From CAZHGD01 sp964531735 (GTDB lineage Bacteria > Armatimonadota > UBA10988), in contig CAZHGD010000001.1 in NCBI GenBank assembly GCA_964531735.1, forward strand, positions 62,001-126,000: DNA of 64,000 nucleotides, given 5' to 3'. This document shows positions 50,235 to 59,560 of the stretch, piece by piece. How positions within the stretch are numbered: position 1 is the first letter of the stretch; every line of letters starts with the position of its first letter. The notes beneath the pieces were generated by a model, which saw only the letters and a program-made list of their open reading frames with translations, searched no databases and was not told the DNA's origin. Position numbers and translations under genes: made by a program.

Positions 50235-53228
50235 ATGCTGTGGCCGTTGCTCGCCGTGGCGCTGCAGGCGAACCTGTTCGAGACCGACTTCAGCACCTCG
50301 CCGGCCGATCTGCGTCTGGTCGCCCGCCCGCCGGGTGTGGCGGCGGTGCGCGGTGGCGTACTGGTGCTCGACCTGACCGCCGCCGAAGCGGGCAAGCTGG
50401 CCGGCGCCGACCTGGCGCGTGACCTGCCGGTGCCCTGCCGCATCACCTGGGACCAGCGCCTGGCGGCCGACTCGCCGCACGCCTACTGGAGCGGGCTGCA
50501 GGTCCGCGGCAGCTATGGGACGTCGGTGGCGGCCCATCTGGGTGGCGAGCCCTGCCGGCACCAGGTGGGCCTGGAGGGCCTCGCGCCGCTGCCGACCGCC
50601 GTGCCGCCGGGCACCTGGGTGCATTTCGAGCTGCACCTGGAGCGTGGCGGCCAGCGCCTGCGGGCCAGCCGGCGCGACACTGGCCAGCTCATCGGCGAGA
50701 CCGTGCGCCGCGTGCCCAGTCCGCAGCCGCCGGTGCGACTGCGCTTCTTCGCCAATGCCACGCCCGACGAGCTGCCCGACGGCGACGCCTATGCGCAGAG
50801 CCGCGGCCGGCACGAGTTCGACAACCTGGCGGTCGCCGCCGTGGAGGCGTCGCTGGCCCGCGGCGGCGAGCCGTATGACCTGCGCGAGCCCGTGGTGTTC
50901 AACCGGGCCATGCGCTGGCGGGCCACGCCGGCCGGGCCGCTGGTCTGGTCGGAGGGCGACCTGCCGCTGACCGGCGCGACGCCGGTGTCGAACTGGGCTC
51001 ACGGAGGCGCGGTGCGCGTCCGTCACGACGGCGAGGCCACCACCTTCGCGCGCTCGCACCTGGCGGCGCGCGGTGCCGACCAGATCGTCCTGCGGCAGCT
51101 CCAGTTCCACCTGGGCCAGCACCCACGGCTCCGTTACGCCCTGACGCCGTCGAACGCCCGCGTGCGGCTGCGGGCGACGTTCACCTGCCCGAACATCCGC
51201 CACTCGATGGTGGTCGCGGAGACGCCGTGGTTCACCGCGGCGCAGAGCGGTGAGTTGGACCTGGTGGCCGGTCTCGCCCGCTGGCGCGAGCAGCGGGTCT
51301 ATGCCGAACTGGATTTCATCCTGGAGCTGGCTGCGCCCGAGGGCATCAAGGACGGTGACGGCAGCGTGCGCGCCACGCTCAGCTTGCCACGGCAGTCCGC
51401 TGTGGTGGCGCCGACGCACGTCGTGCGACCGGCCGGCGGTGCCGTGCCCATCGCGGCCTTGGTGGTTGCCGGCGGCGCGGTGCCCGAGCGCGTCTGGGCG
51501 ACCCACACGCAGCCGGCGACGCCGCTGATCCGGCGTGACGGCCTCTGGAGCGGCGCGCTCAACCTGCCGGCCGGGATCCATGCCGGTGAAGTGGTCGCGC
51601 GGGTGGGTGAGCAGGAGCTGCGCCAACCCGTCGAGGTGCGCGTCAGTGGTCAACCGTTCGTGGTGGCCAGGCCGGGCGAGGCGACCTACTCGCTGGCCGA
51701 CGGCACGCGGCTGCCGCCGTTGCTGGGCGACCTGTTCGCCTGGACGTTGTGGGACAACCCGACCAGTCTTGAGCGGCGCATCGTGCGCGGGCCGGAGACC
51801 TGGGCCCAACCGGGCCGGCCGCAGGTGGCCAAATGGCGCTGGATGACGGCGCGCGAACTGGACGAGCGGATCGCCTGGCAGGCCGACGAGTGTGGCGCGC
51901 GCGCGCTCCGTCTGGTGCCGAACACCACGCCGTTCGAGTCGCTGCTCGACGCCGGCGGGCATGTCGCCCCGCACGGTCTGGAGCAGTTGCAGCGGCTGCT
52001 CACGGTGTTCGAGCGACACCGCGTCCACGCGCTGATCAACCTGTTCCACTACCAGTACGGCAGCGGTGCCACCGGGTTCTTCCCGCCGCTGAACGCCTAC
52101 CTCGACGCCGGCTACCGCGGTCCCGCCGACTTCACCAAGCCGGCCGCGGTGGCGCTGGAGCGAGCCTACCTGGATGAGCTGCTGGCGGCCATCGGGCAGG
52201 ATCCGGCGGTGCTGGGCTACTCGCTGTTCGGCGAGAACGACGACCTGCCGGGCGCCGCGTGGGCCAACTCGATGGCGACCTACACCAAGCAGCGCTGCCG
52301 GCAGTTGGTCGTGTTCGAGCAAGGCGGTGGCCTGCAGAACCACCGCGATCTGAAGCCTGACCGGTGGGACGGGTTCGTCGCCGCCCGCGATGGTGGGGTG
52401 GGCTACCGCACCTACTACAGCCAAGGCACGCCGACCGATGCCTACCTCAACGTCAACGCGCGCTGGTACGCGCAGCATCAGCCGGCGTTCCTGGCCGAGG
52501 CGTGTTCCGATGGGCCTGGCTGGTACCGCGACCGGATCACCTGGCTGGCGCCGGACTTCCGCACGCAGTTCCGCGACAGCCTGTGGGCGTCGCTTTGTGC
52601 GCCGCAGACGCTGTCGCTGTACTGGTCGGTCTGCTTCATCGAGCGCGAGCGGCGCCTGCCCACGCTGATCGCCGAGCGCCTCGACTGGCGCGGCTTCCAG
52701 CGCGCGAAGGGCTTGCTGGCCGTGGTGGTGCCGGCCGCCAACGTCGCGCGCCTGCCGCGGCTGACGCAGTTGGATGAGGCCTGCTCGGCCGCCGGTGTCA
52801 CCTATGACATTGTGGCGCCGGGCACCGATCTGGCCGGTTACGCCGGGGTCATCGACCTCAGCGCGCCGACGGCCTCTGTGGACCTGCCCGCGGCGGTGCG
52901 CGACCGCTCGCTGCTGCGCCTCTCGCCTGGCAACGGCGCCACGATCCTGACCGACGCGGCCGGGACCATGCTGCTGGCTTACGTGCGGAACGTGGGCGAG
53001 CACCGGCTTGGACCGGGCTACGGCGATGACGTCAAGGAACTGCATCGCCAGCGTACGGCCGCGCGCGAGGTGACGTTGGAACTGCGGGCGCCGGTGGCCG
53101 CCGGGCAGGTGACCGTGTGGGATGTGGATACCGGCGAGGTGGTGCAGCAGGGGCCGCTCAGCGCCCTGAAGACGCTCGCGCTGGGGCGGTCGACCCACGA
53201 CTTTGCGGTGCTGGTGCAGCGGCGCTGA
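50235..53228 (+). CDS. Large secreted glycoside-hydrolase-like protein, family not recognised
   Basis: A 997-residue exported protein. The ATG at 50235 is favoured (GGAGG 8 nt upstream, signal MLWPLLAVALQA); the ATG at 50229 is too close to the ribosome site. Residues about 15-210 look like a concanavalin-like or lectin beta sandwich. A TIM-barrel part follows (about 540-830): YSLADGTRLPPLLGD, ALINLFHYQYGSG, LGYSLFGENDDLPGA and PAFLAEACSDGPGWY. The Glu of LFGENDD and of LAEACSD are candidate catalytic residues, as in clan GH-A enzymes. The substrate is unknown. It begins a plus-strand run with the next two genes. Confidence 0.7.
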   Translation: MLWPLLAVALQANLFETDFSTSPADLRLVARPPGVAAVRGGVLVLDLTAAEAGKLAGADLARDLPVPCRITWDQRLAADSPHAYWSGLQVRGSYGTSVAAHLGGEPCRHQVGLEGLAPLPTAVPPGTWVHFELHLERGGQRLRASRRDTGQLIGETVRRVPSPQPPVRLRFFANATPDELPDGDAYAQSRGRHEFDNLAVAAVEASLARGGEPYDLREPVVFNRAMRWRATPAGPLVWSEGDLPLTGATPVSNWAHGGAVRVRHDGEATTFARSHLAARGADQIVLRQLQFHLGQHPRLRYALTPSNARVRLRATFTCPNIRHSMVVAETPWFTAAQSGELDLVAGLARWREQRVYAELDFILELAAPEGIKDGDGSVRATLSLPRQSAVVAPTHVVRPAGGAVPIAALVVAGGAVPERVWATHTQPATPLIRRDGLWSGALNLPAGIHAGEVVARVGEQELRQPVEVRVSGQPFVVARPGEATYSLADGTRLPPLLGDLFAWTLWDNPTSLERRIVRGPETWAQPGRPQVAKWRWMTARELDERIAWQADECGARALRLVPNTTPFESLLDAGGHVAPHGLEQLQRLLTVFERHRVHALINLFHYQYGSGATGFFPPLNAYLDAGYRGPADFTKPAAVALERAYLDELLAAIGQDPAVLGYSLFGENDDLPGAAWANSMATYTKQRCRQLVVFEQGGGLQNHRDLKPDRWDGFVAARDGGVGYRTYYSQGTPTDAYLNVNARWYAQHQPAFLAEACSDGPGWYRDRITWLAPDFRTQFRDSLWASLCAPQTLSLYWSVCFIERERRLPTLIAERLDWRGFQRAKGLLAVVVPAANVARLPRLTQLDEACSAAGVTYDIVAPGTDLAGYAGVIDLSAPTASVDLPAAVRDRSLLRLSPGNGATILTDAAGTMLLAYVRNVGEHRLGPGYGDDVKELHRQRTAAREVTLELRAPVAAGQVTVWDVDTGEVVQQGPLSALKTLALGRSTHDFAVLVQRR

Positions 53229-53289
53229 CCTGGCGGGAGGCGGCCGCCCGCGGCCGGCGAAGTGCGCCACGTCGTGCTCGGAGCAAGCG

Positions 53290-55161
53290 ATGACGGGTGG
53301 ACGCGGACGGCTCGTGGCGTGGTGTCTGGCCGTGGTGGCGGTGGCCGGCGGTCAGGCCGCCGAGCGACCGGCGCTGCCGGATCTCGGCCGCAAGGTCAAG
53401 ATGCGCATCCTGGTCGACAAGGTCATGCAGCCCACTCGCGGCTGGAAGACCGAGGAGTGGATGGTCAAGGAGGCGGCCGAGGCCGGCTTCAACGTCTTCT
53501 CGCCGCGCCGCGGCTACGAGGATCTGCAGGCCGTCGCACAGGTGACCGAATGGTGCCGCCAGCACGGCCTCTACCATCAGCCCTGGATGCGCGGCGTGCA
53601 GGATGTGCCGAAAGACCCGGCGCTCAGCGAGGGCAAACGCGTGGTCTGGGCCAACGGCGTCGAACAGGCGATCTGGAGCCCCAACTCCGACGAGCTGTGG
53701 GCCTGGATGGCCAGCCACATCGTGCCCTACGCGCAGCTCAGCGCGCGCGACGACACGCTGATGGGCGTCTTCCTGGACTATGAGAACTACTGGCCCGGCA
53801 AGATGGGCAACCTCTACGAGCTGTCGTACGACGACGTCATCCTCGGCAAGTTCGCCGCGTCCAAGGGAGTCGCCCTGCCCAAGCTCGGCCTCAAGGAGCG
53901 CCAGCCCTGGCTGGACCAACAGGGGCTGCACGACGAGTTCCGGACCTTCCAGATCGCCTGGTGGCGGCAGAAGTGCCGTGAGCTGCGCCAGGCCGTGGAT
54001 CGGCACAACCCGCGCTTCATGTTCAACATCTACCCGGCGCCGGGCACGATGTTCATGCTCGAAGCCTGCTACCCCGAGTGGGCGACCAAGGCGGCGCCGC
54101 TGATCCTGGCCGACCCGTGGACGTATGGGCGGCCGGGTCGCCATACGTCGCACGACATGGCCATCAAGGGCAACCAGCAGATCCTCGAACGCGGCCTGCG
54201 CGAGGCGCGCGAGAAGGGCATCAACCGCATCTACCTCGGTGGCATCGACCCGGTCGTGACGGGCGCCGATCCGGAGTTCTGCGGCAAGAACGCGGTGCTC
54301 CTATCGGGCCTCAGCGATGGGTACTGGGTCTTCTACGAGGGCCCGGTGTACAACCAGGACCATCCCGCGTACTTCAAGTGGTTCACCTGGGCCAACCGCC
54401 GCATCGAGGCCGCCGACTTCGCGGCCGCCCGGCAGCCGCGTGAGACCGAGGATCCCTGGGGCGCGCCGCGCGTAGCGGTCAGCGGCACCGTGCTGAAGCG
54501 CAGCACACGCCGCGACTACCCGCTGATCAAGCTCCGTGGCGCCAACGCGCTGCTGGTCTCCGCGCAGCAAGGTCGCGAGGTGACCATCAACGTCCAGACC
54601 TACCGCATCGGCAAGACCGAGTTGCCGCTGGTCTGGACGGTCAAGGGACCGCACTGGGAGGACCTGCGCAAGGGCGAAGTCAGCGTGGCCAGCCGGGGCG
54701 CCATCCAGTTCACGCCACCGGCCGACGGCATCTTCGTGCTGACGCTCGAAGCCGGCGGCACCGCCTACGCCGTCAAGGACTCCACTGCGCCGCTGGCCAT
54801 CTATGCCGAGGGCGGCGCGCGGTTCATCGACGGCGTGGCCAAGCTCTACTTCCCCGTGCCGGCCGAGTTGCCCGCGTTCTGGTTGAGCGGTCGCGGCGGG
54901 GGTGGGGTCGAACTGCTGCGGCTGCGCGTCTTCAACCCGCAGGGCACCGAAGCGGCGATGGGCCAGGCGACGCTGAAGCAGAACGACCTGCAGGTCACGG
55001 TGAAGGTTGGTGACGGCGGCGGCAAGGCCTGGGCGCTGACCATCGAGAAGGCCGACGAGGGCGTGCTGGAGGACAGCTCGCTGACGCTGGACGCCAAACT
55101 GCCGCAGGCGCTCTCGTACTTCGCCGACGAGGTGTTCGAGATCCAGCGCCGCAAGCTGTGA
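53290..55161 (+). CDS. Secreted protein with TIM-barrel-like glycosidase features, function unknown
   Basis: A 623-residue exported protein (signal MTGGRGRLVAWCLAVVAVAG). Residues about 35-370 read like a glycosidase barrel: KTEEWMVKEAAEAGFNVFSP, GLYHQPWMRG, MGVFLDYENYWPGKMG, FMFNIYPAPGTMFML, GINRIYLGGIDPVV and DGYWVFYEGPVY. D and E residues in FLDYENYW and FYEGP are candidate active-site acids. The C-terminal 230 residues are beta-rich. I cannot name the family. GGAG lies 6 nt before the ATG. It follows the previous gene by 61 nt and precedes the Cys-rich gene by 40 nt. Confidence 0.68.
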   Translation: MTGGRGRLVAWCLAVVAVAGGQAAERPALPDLGRKVKMRILVDKVMQPTRGWKTEEWMVKEAAEAGFNVFSPRRGYEDLQAVAQVTEWCRQHGLYHQPWMRGVQDVPKDPALSEGKRVVWANGVEQAIWSPNSDELWAWMASHIVPYAQLSARDDTLMGVFLDYENYWPGKMGNLYELSYDDVILGKFAASKGVALPKLGLKERQPWLDQQGLHDEFRTFQIAWWRQKCRELRQAVDRHNPRFMFNIYPAPGTMFMLEACYPEWATKAAPLILADPWTYGRPGRHTSHDMAIKGNQQILERGLREAREKGINRIYLGGIDPVVTGADPEFCGKNAVLLSGLSDGYWVFYEGPVYNQDHPAYFKWFTWANRRIEAADFAAARQPRETEDPWGAPRVAVSGTVLKRSTRRDYPLIKLRGANALLVSAQQGREVTINVQTYRIGKTELPLVWTVKGPHWEDLRKGEVSVASRGAIQFTPPADGIFVLTLEAGGTAYAVKDSTAPLAIYAEGGARFIDGVAKLYFPVPAELPAFWLSGRGGGGVELLRLRVFNPQGTEAAMGQATLKQNDLQVTVKVGDGGGKAWALTIEKADEGVLEDSSLTLDAKLPQALSYFADEVFEIQRRKL

Positions 55162-55201
55162 CGCACCGGCGCCGGTGCGGCCTGCCGAGACGAGGTGAGC
55201 G

Positions 55202-56176
55202 ATGGAGACGGAACACCGGTGCGGCCTGACGCTGACGCCGGGCCAACTGGTCGGCACGGTCTGCCGGGCGGCGGGGGTGGCCTGCCCGCTGTTGGACGCC
55301 ACCCACAGCGCCACGGCCATGGCCGCCACGCAGCGCGACCCGACGGTGCCGATCCGCTTGCTGACCGACGCCGACCGCGTTCCGCACTACAGCCGCCTGA
55401 CCGCGGCGGACCGGCAGCGGCTGCGCCAGAGCGCGCTGGACCGCAAGCGCGACCTGGACGTGCTCCAGCGCCTGGGTCTGGCCAACGGCGACACGCGCGG
55501 TGCGCGCTACCTCTACGCACTGCTGTTCGAGCGAGTCGCCACCACCGCCGGCCTGTGCGGTCACGACACACCGGGCTGGAGCGGTTGCCCGCACGCGCGC
55601 AGCGGCGCCTACGAGCGCGTGCGAGCCAAGGGCTGGCCGCAATTGGTGCGGTTGCGGCCGCCGGCTGAGAAGGACGCCGCGCGGGCCCTGAGCGCGGCCC
55701 GGGTGGCAACCGGTGGCAAGTTGCACCTGCGGCCGCACCACCTGATGTGCCTGTCGTGCTGGTTGGCCGGGCGCGACCCGGGCGACGAGCTGCGTGGCGA
55801 GGACACGCTGGCCGAGATCTACCAGCGGCTGCGGCGCGACCCCACGGTGCCGGTGGTGCTGGTCGAAGGGCAGTGCGAAGCCTGCTGGTGCTGTGACGGC
55901 TTCCACGAGCCGACCGGCGGCTGTGTGCACGACTGCGGCCAGATCCGCGACCTGAAGAAGGACCTGGACCTGTTCTGCCGGCTGGGCCTGCTGCCGGGCG
56001 ACGAGCTGCCGGCGGGCGAACTGCTCGCCCGCATCTACGCCGCGGTGCCGACCACGACGGCCATCTGCGGGTATGGCGACGGCCTCGTGCAGTCGCGCGA
56101 ATGGTCGATTTGTGGCGGGCCCGAAGGGAACGCGGGCTATCAGCGGACCCGCGAGACGGGCGCCGGCCTCGGCTGA
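55202..56176 (+). CDS. Duplicated cysteine-rich protein with a DUF1284-like half
   Basis: A 324-residue cytoplasmic protein with 16 or more cysteines. The C-terminal half begins LRPHHLMCLSCW, the signature of the DUF1284 family (LRGHHLLCL), and contains CEACWCCDGFHEPTGGCVHDCGQIRDLKKDLDLFCRLGLLPGD. The N-terminal half lacks the HH motif but repeats the later part: RKRDLDVLQRLGLANGD, then TTAGLCGHDTPGWSGCPHA matches TTTAICGYGDGL. So it is an internal tandem duplication. Cysteines suggest Fe-S or zinc binding. GAGGTGAG precedes the ATG at 55202. Confidence 0.65.
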   Translation: METEHRCGLTLTPGQLVGTVCRAAGVACPLLDATHSATAMAATQRDPTVPIRLLTDADRVPHYSRLTAADRQRLRQSALDRKRDLDVLQRLGLANGDTRGARYLYALLFERVATTAGLCGHDTPGWSGCPHARSGAYERVRAKGWPQLVRLRPPAEKDAARALSAARVATGGKLHLRPHHLMCLSCWLAGRDPGDELRGEDTLAEIYQRLRRDPTVPVVLVEGQCEACWCCDGFHEPTGGCVHDCGQIRDLKKDLDLFCRLGLLPGDELPAGELLARIYAAVPTTTAICGYGDGLVQSREWSICGGPEGNAGYQRTRETGAGLG

Positions 56177-56250
56177 CCGCGAAATGCCGGCCGGGCGGAA
56201 GGAGCCCATCGCGGCCGTGCGAATGCTCTGCCGGACGGCGAAGGACTGCG

Positions 56251-57090
56251 ATGGACATCCAACTCGGCATCTGGAATCTCCCCTGGTCGCATTTCACGTT
56301 TGAGGAAGCCCTGGCCGGCGTGAGGGCTACCGGCTACCAACTGCTCAGCCTGTACCCGGCGCAGCAGGACGGGCCGTGCTACACCGAGGACATGACCGAC
56401 GAGCAGATCGACGCGCTGAAGCAGCGCCTGGACGACTGCGGGTTGACCTGTGTCATGCTGATGGCGGTCAACCCGGTGGGCAAGATCGACGAGGCTAAGC
56501 GGCGGATCGACATGGCGCAGCGCATGGGTGTACCGTTCCTCTGCGCCACGGGCACTTGGGAGTGGGCCAAGTTCCTGGAGGAGCGCAAGCCGGCGGAGAC
56601 GCTGCAGGCCGAGCACCGTGAGTTCGTGGCGGCCTGGCAGCAGGTGATGCCGCATGCTGAACAGGCGGGCGTGGTGGTGACGCTGAAGCCGCACGGCGGC
56701 AACAGCGCTACCGGACCCATCCTGAAGGCGACCATCGACGACGTCGGTTCGCCGGCCTTCCAGGCCAGCGTCGATGCCGGCAACGTTCGTTTCTACGAAG
56801 GCATCGATCCGGTGGCCGACGTGGAGCCGATTCTGCCGCACGCGCGGACGATGTGCCTGAAGGACCACAGTGGCGCCCGCGGCAACGCCAACTTCCCGAT
56901 CATCGGCGACGGTGGCGTGGACCACCCGGCCTTGTTCGAGAAGCTGCACGGCGCTGGGTTCACCGGGCCGATGGTGATTGAGCGGTATGACGGCGCCGCG
57001 GGCCGCACCGGGATCGATTTCGGCACGGTCTGCCGCAACGCCGTTGTCTCGGGCGAGAATGTGCGTCGCATCGCCGCGACGATCGGATAG
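56251..57090 (+). CDS. Sugar phosphate isomerase/epimerase-family TIM barrel protein
   Basis: A 279-residue xylose-isomerase-like barrel (MDIQLGIWNLPWSHFTFEEAL). It carries MGVPFLCATGTWEW, GVVVTLKPHGGNSATG, FQASVDAGNVRFYEGIDPV, MCLKDHSGARG and GFTGPMVIERYDG. The Lys/His of LKPHGG, Asp of VDAGN, His of KDHSG and Glu of VIER correspond to metal and catalytic positions of the family. AAGGA precedes the ATG at 56251 by 5 nt. The sugar cannot be predicted. It is unrelated in detail to the gene at 46260. Confidence 0.85.
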   Translation: MDIQLGIWNLPWSHFTFEEALAGVRATGYQLLSLYPAQQDGPCYTEDMTDEQIDALKQRLDDCGLTCVMLMAVNPVGKIDEAKRRIDMAQRMGVPFLCATGTWEWAKFLEERKPAETLQAEHREFVAAWQQVMPHAEQAGVVVTLKPHGGNSATGPILKATIDDVGSPAFQASVDAGNVRFYEGIDPVADVEPILPHARTMCLKDHSGARGNANFPIIGDGGVDHPALFEKLHGAGFTGPMVIERYDGAAGRTGIDFGTVCRNAVVSGENVRRIAATIG

Positions 57091-57129
57091 GTGCGACGGG
57101 CGTCCGCCGCCATCGGGAGGTCGAGATAG

Positions 57130-58530
57130 ATGAGACAGGGCACAGCCGGGAACTGGCTACTGCTGGTCGTTCTGGTGACGGCCATGGCCGTCTGGGCGCA
57201 GGGCGGTGCCCCGGCGCCGATGCCTGCCCCGGCTCCGGCTGAAGGCACACCGGCGCCGGCGCCGGCCACGCCGCCGGCCGAGGGCACGCCGGCTCCGGCC
57301 CCGGCGGTCCCGGCCGTGCCCGACATTGCCTCACCGGTCCCGGCCTATGTGGCGGCGGGCACCACCATGGCGCCGGCCGTGCCGGTGTTCGAATGGCTCG
57401 GCTACAGTGTGGCCTTCGACGCCGCCGCGCGCAAACTCACCGGGCAAGGCACCTTCGCCGGTGAGCCGCGCACGTTCGAGGTCTCGTTCCTGCGCGGCAC
57501 CGCCACCGTCGATGGCAAGCCGGCCGAACTGGTGCGCCCGGCGGTCATCCGGCGCCGCACGCCGTTTGTGCCGCTGCGCTTCGCCGCCGAGGTGACCGGC
57601 GCCAAGATCACCTGGGACAGCGCCGCGCGCCGCGCCGTGCTGACCCAGGGCGAGAAGCAGGGCGCACTGCCGGTGCCCGAGGTGCTGCTGCCCGACGTGG
57701 CCTTCGTGCGCGGTGTGGGCGCCAAGGCGACGCTGATGCAGTACAGCTTCGAGACCGAGAGCTCGGTGGTGCTGACCAGCCGCACCGGCGTTTCCCATCC
57801 CTCGTGGACGCCGGACGGCCAGAGCCTGGTCTATGCGTCGGCGGGGAACCTCTTCGTGCTGGACATGCAGACCAAACGCACTCGGGTGCTCGACAAGAGC
57901 GGCAACGCCGGCACGCCGGCGGTCCATCCGGGCGGCAAGGCTTGCTGGTACACACGGCTGTTCGTCACCAAGGGCAAGCCCGAGGAGACGCGGCTGGAGC
58001 TGTGGCGCATCGGCCTGACCGAAGAGGGCGGCCCCTCCATGCTGGCCGTGGTCGAGAAGGGCGCCGCCACGCGCAAGGCGTACCGGCTGAGCTGGCGTGC
58101 CGACGGCGCTGCGGCGGTCTTGACCGTCTCGGGGCCGAAGGGCCTGGAGCCGGTGTTCGTCAACGGCAAGGGCGTCCAGGCGGCCGATCCCAATCCGGCC
58201 GTGGAGAATCAGGCCCGCACCGTCGATACGCCGGTGTGGCATCCGCACAAGCCGGTCCTGGCCTATCCGCGCGACCGGCGCGGGGCCGAGGGCGCGACCG
58301 ACAGCGTGCTGGAGCGCTTCGATACCGTGGCCGGCAAGGGCACCATCTGGCGCAACGCTGCCGGGCCGCGGGCCTTCCGTTGGCCGGCGTTCGCACCCAC
58401 GGGCAACCAACTGGTGTTCATCCGGCCCGACGCGGCCAAGCTACCGTTGTTGCACTTCCTCGACTTGGTCACCAAGACCGAGCGGACGCTGGGCGGCCCG
58501 GCCGATCAGCCGGCCTGGCGCCCCCGCTAA
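57130..58530 (+). CDS. Exported protein with copper-amine-oxidase-type stalk domain and TolB-like propeller
   Basis: A 466-residue protein with a signal peptide (MRQGTAGNWLLLVVLVTAMA), then a proline-alanine repeat tract (about 27-65, units like APAPAEGTP). Residues about 75-175 resemble the copper amine oxidase N-terminal-like (stalk) domain, with FEWLGYSVAFD, VDGKPAELVRPAVI and RRRTPFVPLRFAAEVTGAKITWD. The C-terminal part carries TolB-like blades (GVSHPSWTPDGQSLVYASAG, FRWPAFAPTGNQLVFIRPD). Such stalk domains are often cell-surface binding modules. GGGAGG precedes the ATG by 9 nt. Gap to the methyltransferase is 31 nt. Confidence 0.75.
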   Translation: MRQGTAGNWLLLVVLVTAMAVWAQGGAPAPMPAPAPAEGTPAPAPATPPAEGTPAPAPAVPAVPDIASPVPAYVAAGTTMAPAVPVFEWLGYSVAFDAAARKLTGQGTFAGEPRTFEVSFLRGTATVDGKPAELVRPAVIRRRTPFVPLRFAAEVTGAKITWDSAARRAVLTQGEKQGALPVPEVLLPDVAFVRGVGAKATLMQYSFETESSVVLTSRTGVSHPSWTPDGQSLVYASAGNLFVLDMQTKRTRVLDKSGNAGTPAVHPGGKACWYTRLFVTKGKPEETRLELWRIGLTEEGGPSMLAVVEKGAATRKAYRLSWRADGAAAVLTVSGPKGLEPVFVNGKGVQAADPNPAVENQARTVDTPVWHPHKPVLAYPRDRRGAEGATDSVLERFDTVAGKGTIWRNAAGPRAFRWPAFAPTGNQLVFIRPDAAKLPLLHFLDLVTKTERTLGGPADQPAWRPR

Positions 58531-58561
58531 GCGGTCGCGGCCCTATCTACAGGAGTAGCGC

Positions 58562-59281
58562 GTGCCTTCAGGCCAGACCGACGAGACGCTCGATGCGCCG
58601 CCGGCGCAGTTCTTCATGTCGTTGCGCGACCTCGCCTTCTGGTGGCGTAGCGCCCGCGCCGATGCGCGGCTGGCGCGGCTGCGCAAGGAGCATGGCGACC
58701 AGGCGGCGTTCGACCTGCTGTACCGCGATCAGCCCGATCCCTGGGGCGCGGCCAGTGACCAGTTCCGCTACCAGGGCCTGAAGTACCGCCGCCTGATCGG
58801 CCTGCTGCCGCGACGACGGTTCGCCAGCGTCCTCGACATCGGGTGCGGCCTGGGTGTGTTCAGCCGGCTGCTGGCGGCCCATGCCGACCGGGTGCTGGGC
58901 TTCGACTTCGCCGCCGCCGCCGTGGAGCAGGCGCGGCAGGCGTCGGTCGAGGTGCCGAACGTCACGTTCGAGGAGGGCGACATCCTGCACCTGGAGGCGC
59001 TGCCCGACGGCGGCTTCGATCTGGTGGTGATCGCCGACGTGCTCTACTACCTGTCGCCGCTGTCCGACGAGGTGGTGACGACGATTGCCCAGGAAGTCGC
59101 GCGCCTGCTGGCGCCTGGCGGCGTGCTGCTGCTGGCCAACCACTGCTTCTTCGGCTGGGATGCCGAGTCGCGCCAGACCCGCCACATGCACCGCGTGGTA
59201 CAGGCGGCGGCCGACTGGCAGCGGCGACGCGAGCGCTGGCGGCCGTTCTACTTGGCCAGCGTGCTACACCGCGGCCCGTAG
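58562..59281 (+). CDS. SAM-dependent class I methyltransferase, NodS-like
   Basis: A 239-residue cytoplasmic enzyme. The N-terminal DPWGAASDQFRYQGLKYRRL segment resembles NodS-type methyltransferases. Motif I is VLDIGCGLGVF (about 90-100), the acidic end of strand 2 is GFDFAAAAV, and DLVVIADVLYYL is motif IV. The substrate is unknown. The start is a GTG at 58562 with AGGAG 6 nt upstream. A perfect 34-bp palindrome follows the stop. Confidence 0.85.
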   Translation: MPSGQTDETLDAPPAQFFMSLRDLAFWWRSARADARLARLRKEHGDQAAFDLLYRDQPDPWGAASDQFRYQGLKYRRLIGLLPRRRFASVLDIGCGLGVFSRLLAAHADRVLGFDFAAAAVEQARQASVEVPNVTFEEGDILHLEALPDGGFDLVVIADVLYYLSPLSDEVVTTIAQEVARLLAPGGVLLLANHCFFGWDAESRQTRHMHRVVQAAADWQRRRERWRPFYLASVLHRGP

Positions 59282-59295
59282 CTGGCCCCAAACGA

Positions 59296-59329
59296 GACGG
59301 CGCGGCGACCGGCCGGTCGCCGCGCCGTC
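59296..59329. terminator. 34-bp perfect palindrome between convergent genes
   Basis: GACGGCGCGGCGACCGG is followed by its exact complement, giving a 17-bp arm without a loop. It lies between the methyltransferase stop and the end of the leftward pilin gene, so it can terminate transcription from both sides. There is no T-tract. Confidence 0.6.
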
Positions 59330-59347
59330 ACTCCAGTCCGCGTGAGG

Positions 59348-59515
59348 TCAGCTCGCGCGGGTCACCATGCTGTCCTGCACGGTGCTGTAGACATCGCTCG
59401 TCTTGCGGCCGAGAACCGTCAAGATCGCGATGGCCACGACAGCAATCAGGGCCGTGAGCAGACCATACTCAATGAGGGTCTGGCCTTCTTCTTCGGCGAA
59501 CAACCGCTTCACCAT
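59348..59515 (-). CDS. Flp/Fap-type pilin subunit
   Basis: A 55-residue protein, MVKRLFAEEEGQTLIEYGLL, then a hydrophobic helix and GRKTSDVYSTVQDSM. The short leader ending in G, the Glu-Tyr pair (EY) after cleavage and the size match Flp major pilins of tight-adherence systems. GAGGAG lies 7 nt before the ATG at 59515, and a good promoter (59561-59589) lies upstream. No tad assembly gene is in the window. Confidence 0.88.
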   Translation of the reverse strand: MVKRLFAEEEGQTLIEYGLLTALIAVVAIAILTVLGRKTSDVYSTVQDSMVTRAS

Positions 59516-59560
59516 ACCGTGTCTCCTCGGCGGCCTGCCAACCACAGCAGAGCCAACGTC

